From Monodelphis domestica (taxonomy: Eukaryota > Chordata > Mammalia > Didelphimorphia > Didelphidae): a DNA stretch of 64,000 nucleotides. The DNA is taken from assembly GCF_027887165.1 (NCBI RefSeq), contig NC_077232.1:6729391-6793390 (forward strand), in the 5' to 3' direction. Each line of letters begins with the position of its first letter. Positions within the stretch are counted from its first letter, which is position 1. Below are positions 51,535 through 63,770 of the stretch, one piece after another. The translations under genes and the position numbers were made by a program. The notes under the pieces were generated by a model. The model had not been told where the DNA came from, did not search any database, and was given only the letters and a program-made list of their open reading frames with translations.

Positions 51535-53380
51535 TTTAAACATGAATGAATCAAAAAAGTCAAAAAAAGTATGACAGATTGGTTAAGAAAACAAAACCCT
51601 ACTGTTTGTTGCTTATAAGAAACATTTAAAAAACAAAGACATATACAAAATAAAACTGAAAGGGTAGAAAAAAATTTACTATGCATCAAGTGAATCTAAT
51701 AAACCAAGATTTGCCATCATGTTATCAGGCAAAGCAAAAAACATTCCAAAAACAAAAAACAAGAAATGATAAACAAGAAAGCTACATGACATATAACAAA
51801 CCAATATTAGTAATAAACTTATATACTCCAAATGCCTTAGCATTCAAACTCTGGAAGGAAACATTAGGCACAGACAGCAACATAATAATGACAGTAAATT
51901 TCACTATCCCTATATTAGTATTGGATAAGTCTAACAGAAAGATAAACAAAATGGAAAATATGAAACTGAAAACATTTCTGAAGAAACGAGAGTTAAAAGA
52001 CTTATGGTGTCTTCTAATGGGACAGCAAAAGAATATATATATTTCTCTTATCAATATGAAACTTTTACAAAAATTGACCATGTGCAAAGGTATAGAGATG
52101 TTGCGAACAAATAGAAAAAAGCAGAAATAATCAATATATCCTTTAAAGATTGTAATACAATAAAAATAAAAATTGGTTCAGGGACCATAAACAAAAGATG
52201 CAGACCCAAATAGAGAACAATGAAGTCTCAAATAATGATTGGGCTAAAGAGCAAACCATAGATACAATAACTATGTAAAAGAAAATAATAATAATAAAAC
52301 AACCCAAAATTTCTGGAACGCATCTAAAGCAGTTCTCAGGAGAAAAATTATATCCTTATAATCATACATCAACAAAAGAGAAAAAAAGAAAATAAATAAA
52401 CTGAACATACAGTTTTTAAGAATCAACTTATTTGTTGATCCTCTCTTTTGTGCTTATTTACCAAAATAAGCACAAAAGAGAGGATATTTTAAAAATTAGA
52501 GGAAAAATAGTTAAATTAGAATTTTAAAAATCATAGAAATGATTAAGCTAAAAGCTGAATTTTTTAAATTAGCTAATCTCATTAAAAAGAGGGTAGAAAA
52601 GCAAGTCAATAAAAGAGCAAAAGAGCAAAGTAAAATCACAACAAAACCTGAGGAATAATCAGAATATATTGTGCACAATTAAATGGTAACAAAGCTGAGA
52701 ACACAAAAGAAACGGAGAAGTACCTTAAAAAGTATAAAATATCTTAACTATTAGACGATGAAATAAGATCTTAAATAACCCAATCTCAGAAAAAAAAAAA
52801 GTAGATCTAACTACAAAGGAAAAAAATCCCTGGACCTGACAGATTCATAGGAGAATTCTATCAAAGTTTTAAAGCACAGTCAGGACCCACATTTTACAAA
52901 TTACTGTCAAAAATGGAGAAAGAAAGAACTCACCAGAATCCTTTTATGAGATAGATACAGTCCTAATACCTAAATCAAAGAAAGACAAAATGTGGAAAGA
53001 AAACTATAGACCAATATAATTAATAAATATTGAATCAAAAATGTTACACGAAATCTTATCAAATGGAGTACAGTGATTTAGCCATTCATTATAATTAAGT
53101 AGAATGTACACCAGAGGCAAAGATGGTTCAACATTAGTAAAACAATCAACATCACGAATTATACGAAAACCCCAAAGCCCCAAAATACATGATCTCAATA
53201 GATGTAGAAAGAACCTTTGACAAAGGACGACATTTCTGTGTTAAACATCCTACAAAATATAGGCATAGAGGGACCTTTTTTAAAATATCATAAAAAGCAT
53301 CTATTTAAAAACAAAGGAAAAGTAGAACTGTTTATTTTTTATCCCAGAGGCAGAAAGGAGCCATTAGATTTTATTGAGGA
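51535..53380 (+). mobile_element. Older L1-like LINE remnant (ORF2)
   Basis: Short frames in order recall L1 ORF2: KPILVINLYTPNALAFKLWK (endonuclease, 51780-51850), 'atttcactatccctatattagtattggat' and KKRELKDLWCLLMGQQKN, then RT-like pieces near 52780-53230 ('gacctgacagattcataggagaattctatcaaag'). It is more diverged than the L1 before it. Confidence 0.6.
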
Positions 53381-53389
53381 GGATCCTGT

Positions 53390-53590
53390 ATATTCTTTAA
53401 TAATAATAACAACAATAATAAACATTTATAGGTTTACAAAGTGCTTTATATATAGGCTATCCCATTTGAGCCTCGAAATAGCCTTGTGAACTAGGTGCTA
53501 GTATTCCCATTTCACAGAATTGGGAAACGGAGGCTGTGAGTGACCAGAAACTTTCCTAGGATCACATAGTAAGAGTCTGGGGAAGACGAG
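53390..53590 (+). mobile_element. MIR-type SINE
   Basis: 'aacatttataggtttacaaagtgctttatatata', 'tcccatttgagcctcgaaatagccttgtgaactaggtgc' and 'ttcccatttcacagaattgggaaacggaggc' follow the MIR3/Ther1 order, complete to 'aggatcacatagtaagag'. Confidence 0.8.
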
Positions 53591-53929
53591 GACTCCAAGC
53601 CTCACTTTCTGGTGGCTTCTCCAGATGAGGCACCAACAAAGATGTCTGAGGACCATCTCCCTGATTATCTATATCGGGCAAGAACAGAACAGGCACTGGC
53701 CACTGGCAAGATCCAAATGAAGGCCAAATTCCCTCTAGCCAGTGAGGCTCCCAAACCCTGCAGTGCCTCCACAGTGAGATCCAAAGTCTTAAGTGAGCCA
53801 GAAAAACCCAAAGGAGACAGAATTTTCCTGACCATTCACTCTGTGCAGCTAGGATGGAGATGCCAGAACAGGCATCATAGAGCTGGGAAGTTCTCACCTC
53901 ACTTTGGTTCCAGGCTGGTAAAGTGTAGG

Positions 53930-54056
53930 AATAAAGCTCTTAAGAGCATAAAATAAAATACATCATATTACAAAAGAAGCCAATTACACTGACATTCAGT
54001 TATGAAAATATTTATTTGGAATAGTTCAAGGACCCCAGGTTAAGAAATCCCCTCAA
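53930..54056. mobile_element. hAT (Charlie-like) DNA transposon end
   Basis: The words 'caagttcatggaccccaggttaagaacccctg' of a known hAT-Charlie terminal inverted repeat appear here as 'tagttcaaggaccccaggttaagaaatcccc' at 54023-54053, preceded by 'aaagaagccaattacactgacattcagttatgaaaatat'. Only one end is recognised. Confidence 0.5.
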
Positions 54057-54240
54057 GGCAGCAGCTAGATGACTAGAGCAACCCAAGAGCTCCAGTGGAG
54101 GGGGGAGTAAAGGATTCCTCAAATCTGGCCTTAGGCACTTCCTAGTGACCCACTTATTAACCTGTTTGCCTTAATCCACTGGAAAAGGCAACAGCAAACT
54201 AGTCCTGTATCTTTGCCAACAGTGTGGTCTGCAGGGTCCC
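54057..54240 (+). mobile_element. MIR/CORE-type SINE, sense
   Basis: 'aggcagcagctagatgactagagc', 'ctggccttaggcacttcctagtgacc', 'ggaaaaggcaacagcaaactagtcctgtatctttgcc' match the longer SINE subtype (sense) that is antisense at 1130-1325. Confidence 0.8.
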
Positions 54241-55675
54241 AGAGAGTGGGAGGTGAAGGACCATCTGAACAAGTGCTCTTCTCACATTCCAATAATGGGG
54301 CTATTCTTGGAGTTCTATTCTGGGGGGGGGGGTGCTCTCCCCATATTTCTATTTTTCTCCCAGAGGGACACAACAGAACTCAAGGGAAGTCTGAGGGCAG
54401 AGTGGCTTTGGGGAAGAGCTCAGGGCTCCCAGGAATACTGTAGAAGTTTACAGCTTGCAATGAACGCGTGTGTGCCAGAGATATCTATTGTTAAATGTTT
54501 ATTCTCCCTTCCCTTTGAGCCACGGAAAAAAGCCACTGGAACACCCAGAGGGGAGCTCCCCCTTCTGAGGTGAGGGGCTAGCTATGAGGATTCTTTATAG
54601 GTTTTTGCCCCATAGTTTCTTTGCCACACGAATGAGTTTAGGGGAGATGGGGGATGGGAAAGAGCTGTGATCCAAAGACAAAGGCATCCATAACAAGGGC
54701 TGTTTACAAAGACTGGCCTGGACAAGCCTTGGGTCAGCAGACCACAGGCCTTGGGCAGGCACTTGCTGGTGGGGAATGTAGTGGCTCTGACCCAACCGCA
54801 TCAACAGCACCAAAAACCGTCCCAGTCATCCCCACCTGTGTGGGCTGCAGGGAGACAAGGGGACAGGATCTGTTCCTGACTCAGGGAGCACCAGAGGACA
54901 GAAGGGCCAGAGGCAAACTTCAGCTGGGGAAGTCTGATGATGACTGGCAGAAGGTATGGGGGCACAACGAAGAAGTCAAAAGCAGAAAACAGCTAAGTTG
55001 CCACAGAAGCAGGAGCCAGGATGGGCAAGACCTTGGGCACTGCCTACCCTGGGGGTGGGATGTTAGAGGAAGCAGGCATGGCGGAGAGAGCCAAGACCCA
55101 GATTCTGGGGGAACGGGGAGTGGGGGCAAGGGGGAAGAGAGCTTTAAATGCTGACCAAAGGTCAAGATGGACTTTGGCCACAAGGACCCACAGGCAAAGG
55201 TGAGTTTAAAGACTCACTCTGGGGTCCAGGGCTCAAGGGGGCAGCAGTCCAGGGACTCTCTTTTAGCTTGGGAGAGACCTAAGAGGGTTTGCAAAGGAAG
55301 CGCAAGGAGCCAGTCACAAAAAGCTTCTTCATCCCTGCTCTCTCCCCATGCCTCATGGGATCACTGCACCATCCAAGCAACCCCAGGGAGCAGGAAGGCC
55401 GGGATCCCAGACCCCTGGCTTGGAGAGCTCAGCCCCGGCTCCACAGAAAGCCTCTCCGGACTCCAGGCCCAGGGTGACCTTCCTTCGGCCACAGCAGGGT
55501 GGTGTTAGGAGAGGAGGGGAGCGGAATACTCTCCTAGCAGGCAGGGCACACACACGGATGGGGTCAGGGCACAGAAACTAGACAGGGAACATCCAGGGGA
55601 CAAAACTTCTCCCACAATGACATTCAGTCTTGGGGAGCTGCCTAGAGCAGTCATCAGGTAGACGGCCTGTGAGCG
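54241..55675. other. Intergenic sequence, nothing recognised
   Basis: About 1.4 kb of moderately GC-rich DNA with chance frames up to 166 codons (54654-55154) that lack family similarity. I see no splice pattern or repeat landmark. Confidence 0.5.
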
Positions 55676-55830
55676 GGGAGCCAGAATCCAATTAAAATGT
55701 AACTGGGAACTATTTCTAAAAATAAAGATGCAACAGAACCTAGATATGTGGTTAAGTCCGTATGGGCCCTCCGGGATCCTTCAGTACAATTTAGGGTCTG
55801 ACTCCACTGGCCTGGAGCCCAGAGTCCCAC
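55676..55830 (+). mobile_element. Dispersed hAT-like repeat, copy 1
   Basis: 'aattaaaatgtaactgggaactatttctaaaaataaagatgcaacag', 'gtggttaagtccgtatggg' and 'gggatccttcagtacaatttagg' align with 63630-63770. The wording is that of a mammalian dispersed element whose full copies end in a GTTTGACACC-type terminal repeat; the hAT assignment is from memory. Confidence 0.5.
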
Positions 55831-56189
55831 AGCCTTGCTGTCCAAGGCAGAACTCGAACTCAGCTCTTCCTGGCTTCAAGGTCAGCTTTCTATCCACATG
55901 TCTTTCAGTGATGTCAATGTTAAAGTCAGGCAAACCAGGAGGTCCATTTACTCTAAAATGGGAACGAATAAATGAAAAAATGTTTCCTCAGCACTTGGGT
56001 CCAAGGACCGTACCAAGTGCTGGGCTCCCCGATGTACACTTGAAGCCGGTCCTCCCCTCCAGAAGCTTGCTTTGGAATGGGGAAGACAAGTCCTAAAGGA
56101 GAGGATACCACATCTGGGGGAGTCCTCGGGAGGGAGAGCAGGGCCGCTGAGGACCTCCTCTCTGCAGGCACTCATTTGTTTTGGGGCGG

Positions 56190-56219
56190 AGGGACACACA
56201 CACACATGCACACACAAAT

Positions 56220-56253
<34 letters not shown>

Positions 56254-56255
56254 TT
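56190..56255. repeat. (CA)n microsatellite
   Basis: Two CA runs broken by TG, AAATA and CGCGCG steps cover about 65 bp, the longest at 56226-56252. Confidence 0.95.
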
Positions 56256-56879
56256 GCCCATAGGCACAGATAAGCTTTTGTCCTTGATCCGTACTGGCCG
56301 GCGTTGCCAAAAAGAACGTTTCCAAGTGCGGCCGGTTAGAAATCTGATCGCCGCCCGGGAGGCAGAGACACCAATGGGAAGTGTCCAGAGAAGGACACTC
56401 AGGGTGATGGAGGGCCTGACAGGCAAAGAGAAGGCTCGGGGATGCTGGGGCAGCATAAGGGGCTGCCTGGAGGAGGAGGAGGGTCTAGACGGGCTCTGCT
56501 TAGCCCCTCAATCAGGAGCCATGGGGGAAGATCAAAGAAGCCCGTTTAGACTCCATCAGGAAAAGTGTCCTCATAACTGGAGCTCTTCAAAGGAGGAATG
56601 AGCTGCCCCGAGCCATGAAGAGCCCCTCCTCGAGGGGTCCGTTATGGCAGGGATTTCTTTCAGGCTCGGCCTGGTCCTGGGGTCCAGCCCGACTCTGAAG
56701 TGGTGATCCTGGGATGAAGGCAGCCAAACCTCGGACTCTTCCCCTTCCAAGGGCGAGAAAGGCGCCTCTCCTCCCCCTGCGCCCTCAGGCCAGCGAGGGG
56801 CAGAAGTCCGTGGCCCTCCCGTGGCCCTCCCTATGCCGGGTTGAGCCTCAGCTTGAGGCAACAGACCATGGCTTAGCTG

Positions 56880-57010
56880 AGACAACAAGCGTTTATCAAA
56901 GCGTTTCCTTTGTGGCTAAGCACCACGGGGTGCAAAGAAAGGTCGACGTCCCCCGGGAGCTCCCTGCCAGAGTGGGGGAGACACAAAGCGGAAGGAAGGC
57001 GATCGGGGGC
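56880..57010 (+). mobile_element. MIR/L2-like fragment
   Basis: 'gacaacaagcgtttatcaaagcgtttcctttgtggctaagcac', 'ggggtgcaaagaaaggtc' and 'gagtgggggagacacaaagc' match the common 'tttattaagcgcctactatgtgcc ... gggagacaac' wording. A weaker copy of the same repeat lies at about 55960-56100. Confidence 0.55.
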
Positions 57011-58094
57011 CACAAAGCCCCCTGCAGAAGGCGGATGTGTGTGCTGAGCCCAGAGACACAGCTCCCCAAGTCATGTCCGACTGGACTCCAGAAAACAGCG
57101 CCCTTGGGCACGGCTCAAGGCAGCCTGGGACCAAAGCGTAAGGGAACATTAGGTGGGACACTCAGGGGTTCCAGGCTAGAACGGAAGGGTTGCCCCCCAA
57201 ACTGGCCTTCTCCTCCTGCCTTCGAGGGACTCCTCTGGTGCCTGAGCTCTAAAGAGGAGAAGATAGATGCTGAGTGACCTCCCCAGCCTACTGGACAGTC
57301 CAGTGGTCGGGACACCCTCGCATCTCTTCCAAACAGGGAGACGAAGACCACAATTGTGCGTGTCCTTCCGGCCAGGCTCCCCTGGGCTGTGTCCCCGCTT
57401 ATATTTGGGGAAGGATGGCCATGGCATAACCTCCAACGTGGGGCAGAGTCCCGGGAGCAGTTTGGGGGTGCTGGCTCCTAAGTTTGGAGACTACGGTTTG
57501 CAGGAAGCCTTTTCTTCAAGGCTCAGGATATTACCCGGCAAATGGCTGAGCAGATCCAGAGATGCCTTTGAGCCTCTAAAATCTACTCCACCAGGGAGGC
57601 TTGACCAGGCGGATGCTGAGAGCAGGGCCTGATGGGAGAGGGCCAGACTGGACCCGGGAAGACGATGAGGTGAGGACAGCGTGTGGGGAATCTGCACCGA
57701 AGTGGGGCAAGCTCAGAGAAAGGAGACGACCAGAAGGAAAGGGAAGTTGGGGTGGTGGGTGGTGGGCAGATTCTTCTCCAAGGCTTAGCTGGGAAGTTTC
57801 CAAGCTTTGGGATAAGTCTGAATTTCTTCACAGAAGCCAAAACCAGAAATGTCTGCCCCAGCTGAGCCATCGGGCCTCTGACCTGATGGGGGGAGGGGGG
57901 GGGGCAGTCCTGGAAGAAGAGAGCCAGGGCAACCCTACTCCAGCTGGCACCACAGAGAGCAGGGATGGGAAGCACCGGGGCCAAGAGGAAGGGTGGCCAA
58001 GGGGCTTATGAGAAAAGCCAATAGCCACAGCCGAAAAAGGAACTGTCGAAGCCCACTTACAGCCCAAAACACACCATCCTTCACAAGTTTTTGG

Positions 58095-58275
58095 CTTTGT
58101 CTTTCTAAACTCTAACTTCCATCTTAGAATTATTACCACATAAGGGGGAGGCCATGGGGGTGAAGTGACTTGCCCAGGGTCACCCAGCTCAGAAGTGTCT
58201 GAGGCCAAATTTGAACCCAGGACCTCCCTCTCTAGGCCTGGCTCTCAATCCACTGAGCCACCCAACTGCCATCAG
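58095..58275 (-). mobile_element. Marsupial CORE-type SINE, antisense
   Basis: 'tctaacttccatcttagaat', 'gtgaagtgacttgcccagggtcacccagc', 'gtctgaggccaaatttgaacccaggacctcc' and 'gagccacccaactgcc' mark the copy. The segment between the 'ttagaat' word and the 'gaagtgac' word is shortened. Confidence 0.9.
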
Positions 58276-58839
58276 GAGTATTTGATTGTATATAAGAGTC
58301 TTCAGTCACAACATGGGAAATATGGAAATACGTACGGCATGAAAGCATTGGTCTTATGTTAGACTATTTACTGACTCAGGGATGGGGGGGGTGGAATCGG
58401 ATTCTCAAAATGTCATTGAAAAAAGAATTAATTTTTTAAAAATCAAAAGAGGAAAGGTGGCTCCGGAGTGGCCTCGCCAGTGGCAGGGGGGCCTGGAAAA
58501 ACTTCACCCTAAGACACCAGCAGCAATCCAGGGCAGCCAGAGCTGGGCTCCCCTCCCTGCCCCCACAGCATCTGCACCTCCCCAGGCTCCGGGTGGGCGA
58601 AGCTCCTCTGACAGCCTCAGCTCGTCTGGAGCTCCAGACTCTGCAGTTAGCCCATCCTTCCCTGACTTAATTACAGCGTGGCTGGGTTATACATGGGTGC
58701 AAGCTGTCCCTGCATCTGAATCACGCCTGGCCTCATTTGGCTTTTTTCAGCAAAACCAAGGAAATGTCTTGTTCACTGGAGTCAGCAAAAGCGGATCCGA
58801 TCCTCTTTTGGCCTAATGAATAATCCTCATTTTCCTCCC

Positions 58840-60480
58840 CCAGCAGGTGATGGCCTGCACGGTGAGCTGCTGGCCCACGACCTGGGCTCTCAGTCCTCAA
58901 TCGCCCACTGACCAGACTTCAGCCCTGGATGAACCCCACCACGCATCGGCATGTTCTTCTGCTTGTTTGCTGCAAGAGGAAGTCATACAAATAGACCGAC
59001 GGTTCAACTGGTCCCTTGTTGCAGCAAGCCGATTTTTTCCTTCCTCCCTACCTCACCCTCCCCAGAAATGATTCCAAATTTTGCTCTCAAGCTCCTCCTT
59101 CCCTTGTCTGAGGACCCCGTCTCTTGTTTGAGTTTCCTGACGCTCCTCTCACCTCTCAGCTTCAGGGGAGACGGCAGCCAAGGCCCTTCTCTCCATGTGC
59201 CCTCGATGTTGTTCCCACTCCATCATCCAGTCCTTCAAGCATCTGTCTGCATCTTTCTTCCCCACTGCCTTTGAACACGTCCAATTCTCCCTCCATCATC
59301 AACACTTTGACTCGATTTTACCGTTCTCTCAAGCTGCCGTCATTTCTCTCACTTCACTTTCTTAATCAAGCTAGTAGAAAAGGTTGTCGACGTTCACTGG
59401 CCGCTTCCTCTCCTTTCACTCGCTCCTCAATCTTTTGCTTTCTCCAAGGTTCCCAGGCTCTTTTTTGACCTTGCTGTCTACCCTCTCCTCTCTGCATCTG
59501 GGAGCCCTCTAAGCAGCCTTCGATGGGGTCACAGACCCTTATTCCGGATGCTTTCTCCAGATCCTTTCAGCCCTACACCACCACCTGCCTAGTGACCATT
59601 CTAGGCTGGACGTCTGGAAACACCTCAAAATCGATATGTGAGCTGATCCTCTTTCCCTGAAAACCTCCCCTCTTTCACAGTTCCCTATTTCTGCTGAAGC
59701 CATCATCCACCTCCCAAGTTCATGGCTGTGGTTATTCTCTCCTCACTCTCCATCGTCATACGTAGCATGAGCTGTCAAATCCTGCCATTTCCATCTCCAC
59801 AATCGAGCCCCTCATCTCCATTCCAGTACCATAGTTCAGGCCTGCACTCTCTCTCCTATGTTATTGCCATTCCTCCCAGTTGGTCTGCCTGCCTTCTCTC
59901 CCCCAACTTCAGACCCTCAAGTCCACCTCTGACCGTGTCATTCCCCTACTCCATCTGTTCTAGTGCTGCCCTGTTGCTTCTGGGACCAACTATTAACTCC
60001 TCTGATTAGCTTTTAGAGCTCTTCCGGTACAACCTGGCCCAACCCAACTTTCCAGTCTCCATCTATAATGAAAGTCTGGGCCTTCTCTCTGTTCCTTACC
60101 TCCAGGCCTCTGACTCCAATCTCTTTGCCCTTGGCACAGCCATCCTTCATGCCTGGACTGTGCAGTGTACCCTTGTCCCTTCCCTTTCTTCCATTAAAGA
60201 AAGATGCAGGACAAGTGCTTACCTTTTGTATAAAGTCCTTCCAGATTCCCTAAATGGTACTGCCCTCCTCTTCCCAAACAAAGCTACATTTAACTACTTT
60301 GCATTTATTTTTACTTATTCTCTTTGTTTAGTCTCTATATATTTATCTATGTACTTCTTGTCTCCGCCACTAGAATGTAAGCACCTGAGGAGAGGCAGGG
60401 ATTGTTTCATTATTCCCATTTGAATCCTCAGTACCTGACAGTGCTTGGCATGTAGTAGGTGCTTAATAAATACTTGATGG
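58840..60480 (+). mobile_element. L2 (CR1-clade) LINE remnant
   Basis: A CT-rich strand typical of L2 runs through 'aagctagtagaaaaggttgtcgacgttcactggccgcttcctc', 'gcagccttcgatggggtc' (the LSAAFDTV-type RT word), 'gaccgtgtcattcccctactc', 'ctcttccggtacaacctggcccaaccc' and ends 'gtgcttggcatgtagtaggtgcttaataaatacttga', the L2 3' end. It is much diverged; the left limit is approximate. The short open frames within it are fragments of this element. Confidence 0.75.
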
Positions 60481-60484
60481 ATAA

Positions 60485-60800
60485 ATATTAAAAGTCAAAA
60501 GACTAAAAATATACAATATGATGTAAGATATCTCAGAGCAAAAACAACCAACCTGGAAAAACAGATCAAGTAGGAAAAACGTAAGAATCACTGGACTCTC
60601 AGAATGCCATGATCAAAAAAAGGGTCTAGACATCCTCTTTCAAGAAATCTTAAACTGCCCAGATCTCTTAGAACCAGAGAATAAAGGAAAAATAGAATCC
60701 ACAAATCATCTTCTGAAAGCAATCCCAAAAGGAAAATACCCAGGAATATGGTAGTCAAAATCCAGGGCTTCCAAGGCAAAGAAAAAATACTTGCTGATAG
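60485..60800 (+). mobile_element. L1 ORF1 fragment
   Basis: Short frames read VRITGLSECHDQKKGLDIL and LNCPDLLEPENKGKIES, as in marsupial L1 ORF1, followed by 'ccaaaaggaaaatacccaggaatatggtagtcaaaatccag'. It directly follows the L2 end. Confidence 0.65.
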
Positions 60801-61014
60801 TTATTCATTAAGGCTGCCTCAGCATCTGAAGGAATAAGAACATAGAATTGTGTGGCCTGGTTGGTTTTGCCGAACTTGCCTGATACTGGATAGAATATAA
60901 ACAGTAACACATTAGACATGCATTATATACACCTATGCTTGGGAGATGCTACATGCCAGGCACTAGGGATACAAAGATTAATAAGGACATACAACCTGGT
61001 CGCTTTTTGGGGGG

Positions 61015-61215
61015 TTTTTTCCCCCCAAAACTTTTACCTTCTGTCTTAGAATTGCTAAGTATTGGTTCCAAGGCAGAAGAACAGTAAGGGATAGACCATT
61101 GGGGTGAAGTGACTTGCCCAAAGTCACCCAGCTAGGAAGTGTCTGAGGTCAGATTTGAACCTGTCAGGTCCTTCTGTCTCCAGGCCTAGAGCTCTAGGCA
61201 CTGTGGCACCTTGCT
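61015..61215 (-). mobile_element. Marsupial CORE-type SINE, antisense
   Basis: 'aaaacttttaccttctgtcttagaattg', 'gtattggttccaaggcagaag', 'gaagtgacttgcccaaagtcacccagctagg' and 'gtctccaggcctagagctctagg' mark the copy; its 5' end is altered ('gcactgtggcacc'). Confidence 0.88.
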
Positions 61216-63200
61216 GCTGGCCCACAGCATGGCTTAATAAGCAACCTGAATTCCTGCTAGAGTGGCAAGTCAGGAAAGGTTTGAATCCTGAGTCTGATGG
61301 AAACTGGTCGGGTAACCCTGGGCAAATTCCCAACCTCACAATGCCCCCGTCACAAATGAATGTTCTCCATCCATGGAGTTTCTACATCCACTCTTCTCTT
61401 ACCCAGATGAAATCTCACAGAAGAACCAAAAACCAACACTCTAAACTCCCCAACCACCCACTATTCCCACCCTATTTCCACACTTTAATTCCACTTGAAG
61501 ATGATTTTGATTCATTAAACCACTAAATGAAAGGCTTGGCATTGCTGACGGAGAAGGGATTACCTCCCCTGTTCATCACTTCCGAATCCCCTAGACAATG
61601 ATCAAGGTGCAGGGAAGGTGCTGTCGGGGGTTTTGTTTTTCCCCAAATGATGCTGAAGATTTCCTGAGAACCCTGACTTCCCATTTCTTAACCTGGTCCT
61701 TTAGCCCTCCAAGAAGTAAGATTCTCCTTGTTGGAGGGAGTTTACTCCATTCCAATTCAAGGCTGTGGACCAACTGAATCCAGGCCATTTCTAGCTCCAG
61801 GCCAGCAAAATCGCCTTCCTCCCTCCCCAGAGCTCCCTTCAGGAGGCTGCAAATCCTCCTGGTGCCAGGCCTGCTGACTGTTGGCTAAGAGCTACGTACG
61901 GTGAGCCCAGCCTGGTCCCAGGCTCCAGGCTCAGGGCACACATCGAAGGTATGATTCTCCCCAATGGACAAAGGAATTAGCGAAAGAACAAAGCTGCCTG
62001 GATGTCTGCTACATGGTCTCTAACTCGGGTACCAACTGTGCCTAAACTAAGACAGGACTCGTGTCTCCAGACCAAGGCCAAGGCTGGTATTCAGAAGCTA
62101 CCCACCAGCTTCAGAGGCCCAGAAAAGCATGTGTTCCAATGACTAGGATGGGCCTGTTCCTTCCATGAAAAGGGCAAGGCTTTAACAGGGAAGAGGGCTC
62201 AGAGCGAATGAAAGCAGAAGAGAGGCCAAGACAGCCAAGGAAAAGTGAGGCGGCAGACTGAGAAAGGAGCATCCAAGGACCCCTCGCCTCCCCCTTCTAG
62301 CCCGCCCGCCAACAAGGAGGCAGCAAGGAAGACATTTGCCCAGAGGAAGATGACAAAAGTGAAGCCCCAAAGAGATGCTTTTTACATGTCATCTCAGAAT
62401 CTCCCATCTGAAGGAACTTCTGAGGCTGCCAGTCCAACCTGAAAGACAATCTAGCCACAGTCCGAGATCCTCCTTGCAATATATACAGGATGCAGAGCTG
62501 GCAGGGGCCTTGCAGGCCACCAAGGCTAACTGGCCCCTCATTTTGAAGACAAGGAACCTGGGGCCAGAGAGGTTATGACTTGTCCTCTAACTCCAAATAA
62601 CTCCCACACCAAGCTGCCTCCTTCAGAATTCCACCCACTGCTCCTGGGTCCACTATCTGGGGTCAAGCAGAGGCAGGAACCCCCAAGGAACCAGAATAGG
62701 ATGAAAAGGGGGCCCACTGAGTGCCTGGGAAAATTACTCCACTTGTAAAAGGAGGCTAGACTCCAGGGCCCCTTCCAGCTATAAAAGAATGATCTGATCT
62801 GAGGACATCATCCCTCTTCTCTCCCACCCTATCCCCCAGCTTCCTTCAACAGGAAGACCCTTCAGCAGGTCTTCTTCTGGGTCCTGCCCATGGGATTAGA
62901 GACCAGGCCTTGGAGACCTTAACCATCTCATCTCCAAAAGGCCATCCCAGAAGCCCAGCTGTCCCAAGTGTCCACTTTCAGGTAGGCCTCAAGCCCTCCC
63001 TTCTCCTTGGTCACCATCTGCCACAGTACACATACCCCTCCCTCTCCCCCTGCTCTTCAGTTCTAAGGTAAGGCCCAAAGTCACTCTGTGGCAATCTGGC
63101 ATATCCAAAGTGCCCTTCCCTGGCCACCATGGCTCCCCCTACTACACTAAACTCTCCTTAAGGGCAAGGATTATCTTTGCTTTTGTAGTCCTAACTCCAG
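61216..63200. other. Intergenic sequence, nothing recognised
   Basis: About 2 kb of moderately GC-rich unique-looking DNA. A weak MIR-like stretch is at 62490-62590 ('gaagacaaggaacctggggccagagaggttatgac'). No gene structure is seen. Confidence 0.5.
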
Positions 63201-63224
63201 TGCTTGGCACACGGTAGGGAAGAG

Positions 63225-63430
63225 GACAGGGAGGGAGCAAGATTTCACAGAGCACCTTCTATGTGCCAATATTCTCAGATTTGCTCCTCACAACAACCTT
63301 GCATGGTGGGTTACTGTTATTATCCTCATTTTAGAGGAGTTAACTTGAGGGGTAGAGAGGTTAAGTGACTTGCTCAGGGTCACCCAGCTAGTGTCCGAGT
63401 GCCTAATCCACTAAGCCCCTAATAAACGCT
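63225..63430 (+). mobile_element. MIR SINE
   Basis: 'gcaccttctatgtgccaatattctcag', 'tcctcacaacaaccttgcatggtggg', 'gttaagtgacttgctcagggtcacccagctagtgtccgagtg' give the MIR order over nearly full length. Confidence 0.8.
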
Positions 63431-63599
63431 TTTCCATTCAAGGAGGTTTCCAAGACCCCTTCCCCTTTCTCTAGATGTTCTCCAGCTTACTGATGTCCTT
63501 CCTACAGTCAGTTTTCCTAGTACATCCCAACCATCGAGAGGGAAGCAAGTCCAATGGGACCAACACCTACCTCCCTAGGCCCCTACACTGATGTCGGTG

Positions 63600-63770
63600 T
63601 CAAACAGGACCATGCTCTAACAGCAGCCTGAACCAGATTAAAATATAACTGGGAAATAGTTAACAAAATAAATAATACAAGAAAACAGATCATGTTAACA
63701 GGTGGTTTTTTGAGTCCAAAGGAGGCCCTCCCCAGGGATCCTTCTCAGTGAGACAGTCCTGATGCTTCGT
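63600..63770 (+). mobile_element. Dispersed hAT-like repeat, copy 2
   Basis: 'ggtgtcaaacaggaccatgc' leads into 'cagattaaaatataactgggaaatagttaacaaaataaataatacaag', 'acaggtggttttttgagtcc' and 'agggatccttctcag', aligned with 55676-55830. The left GGTGTCAAAC is the expected terminal-repeat word. Confidence 0.5.
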
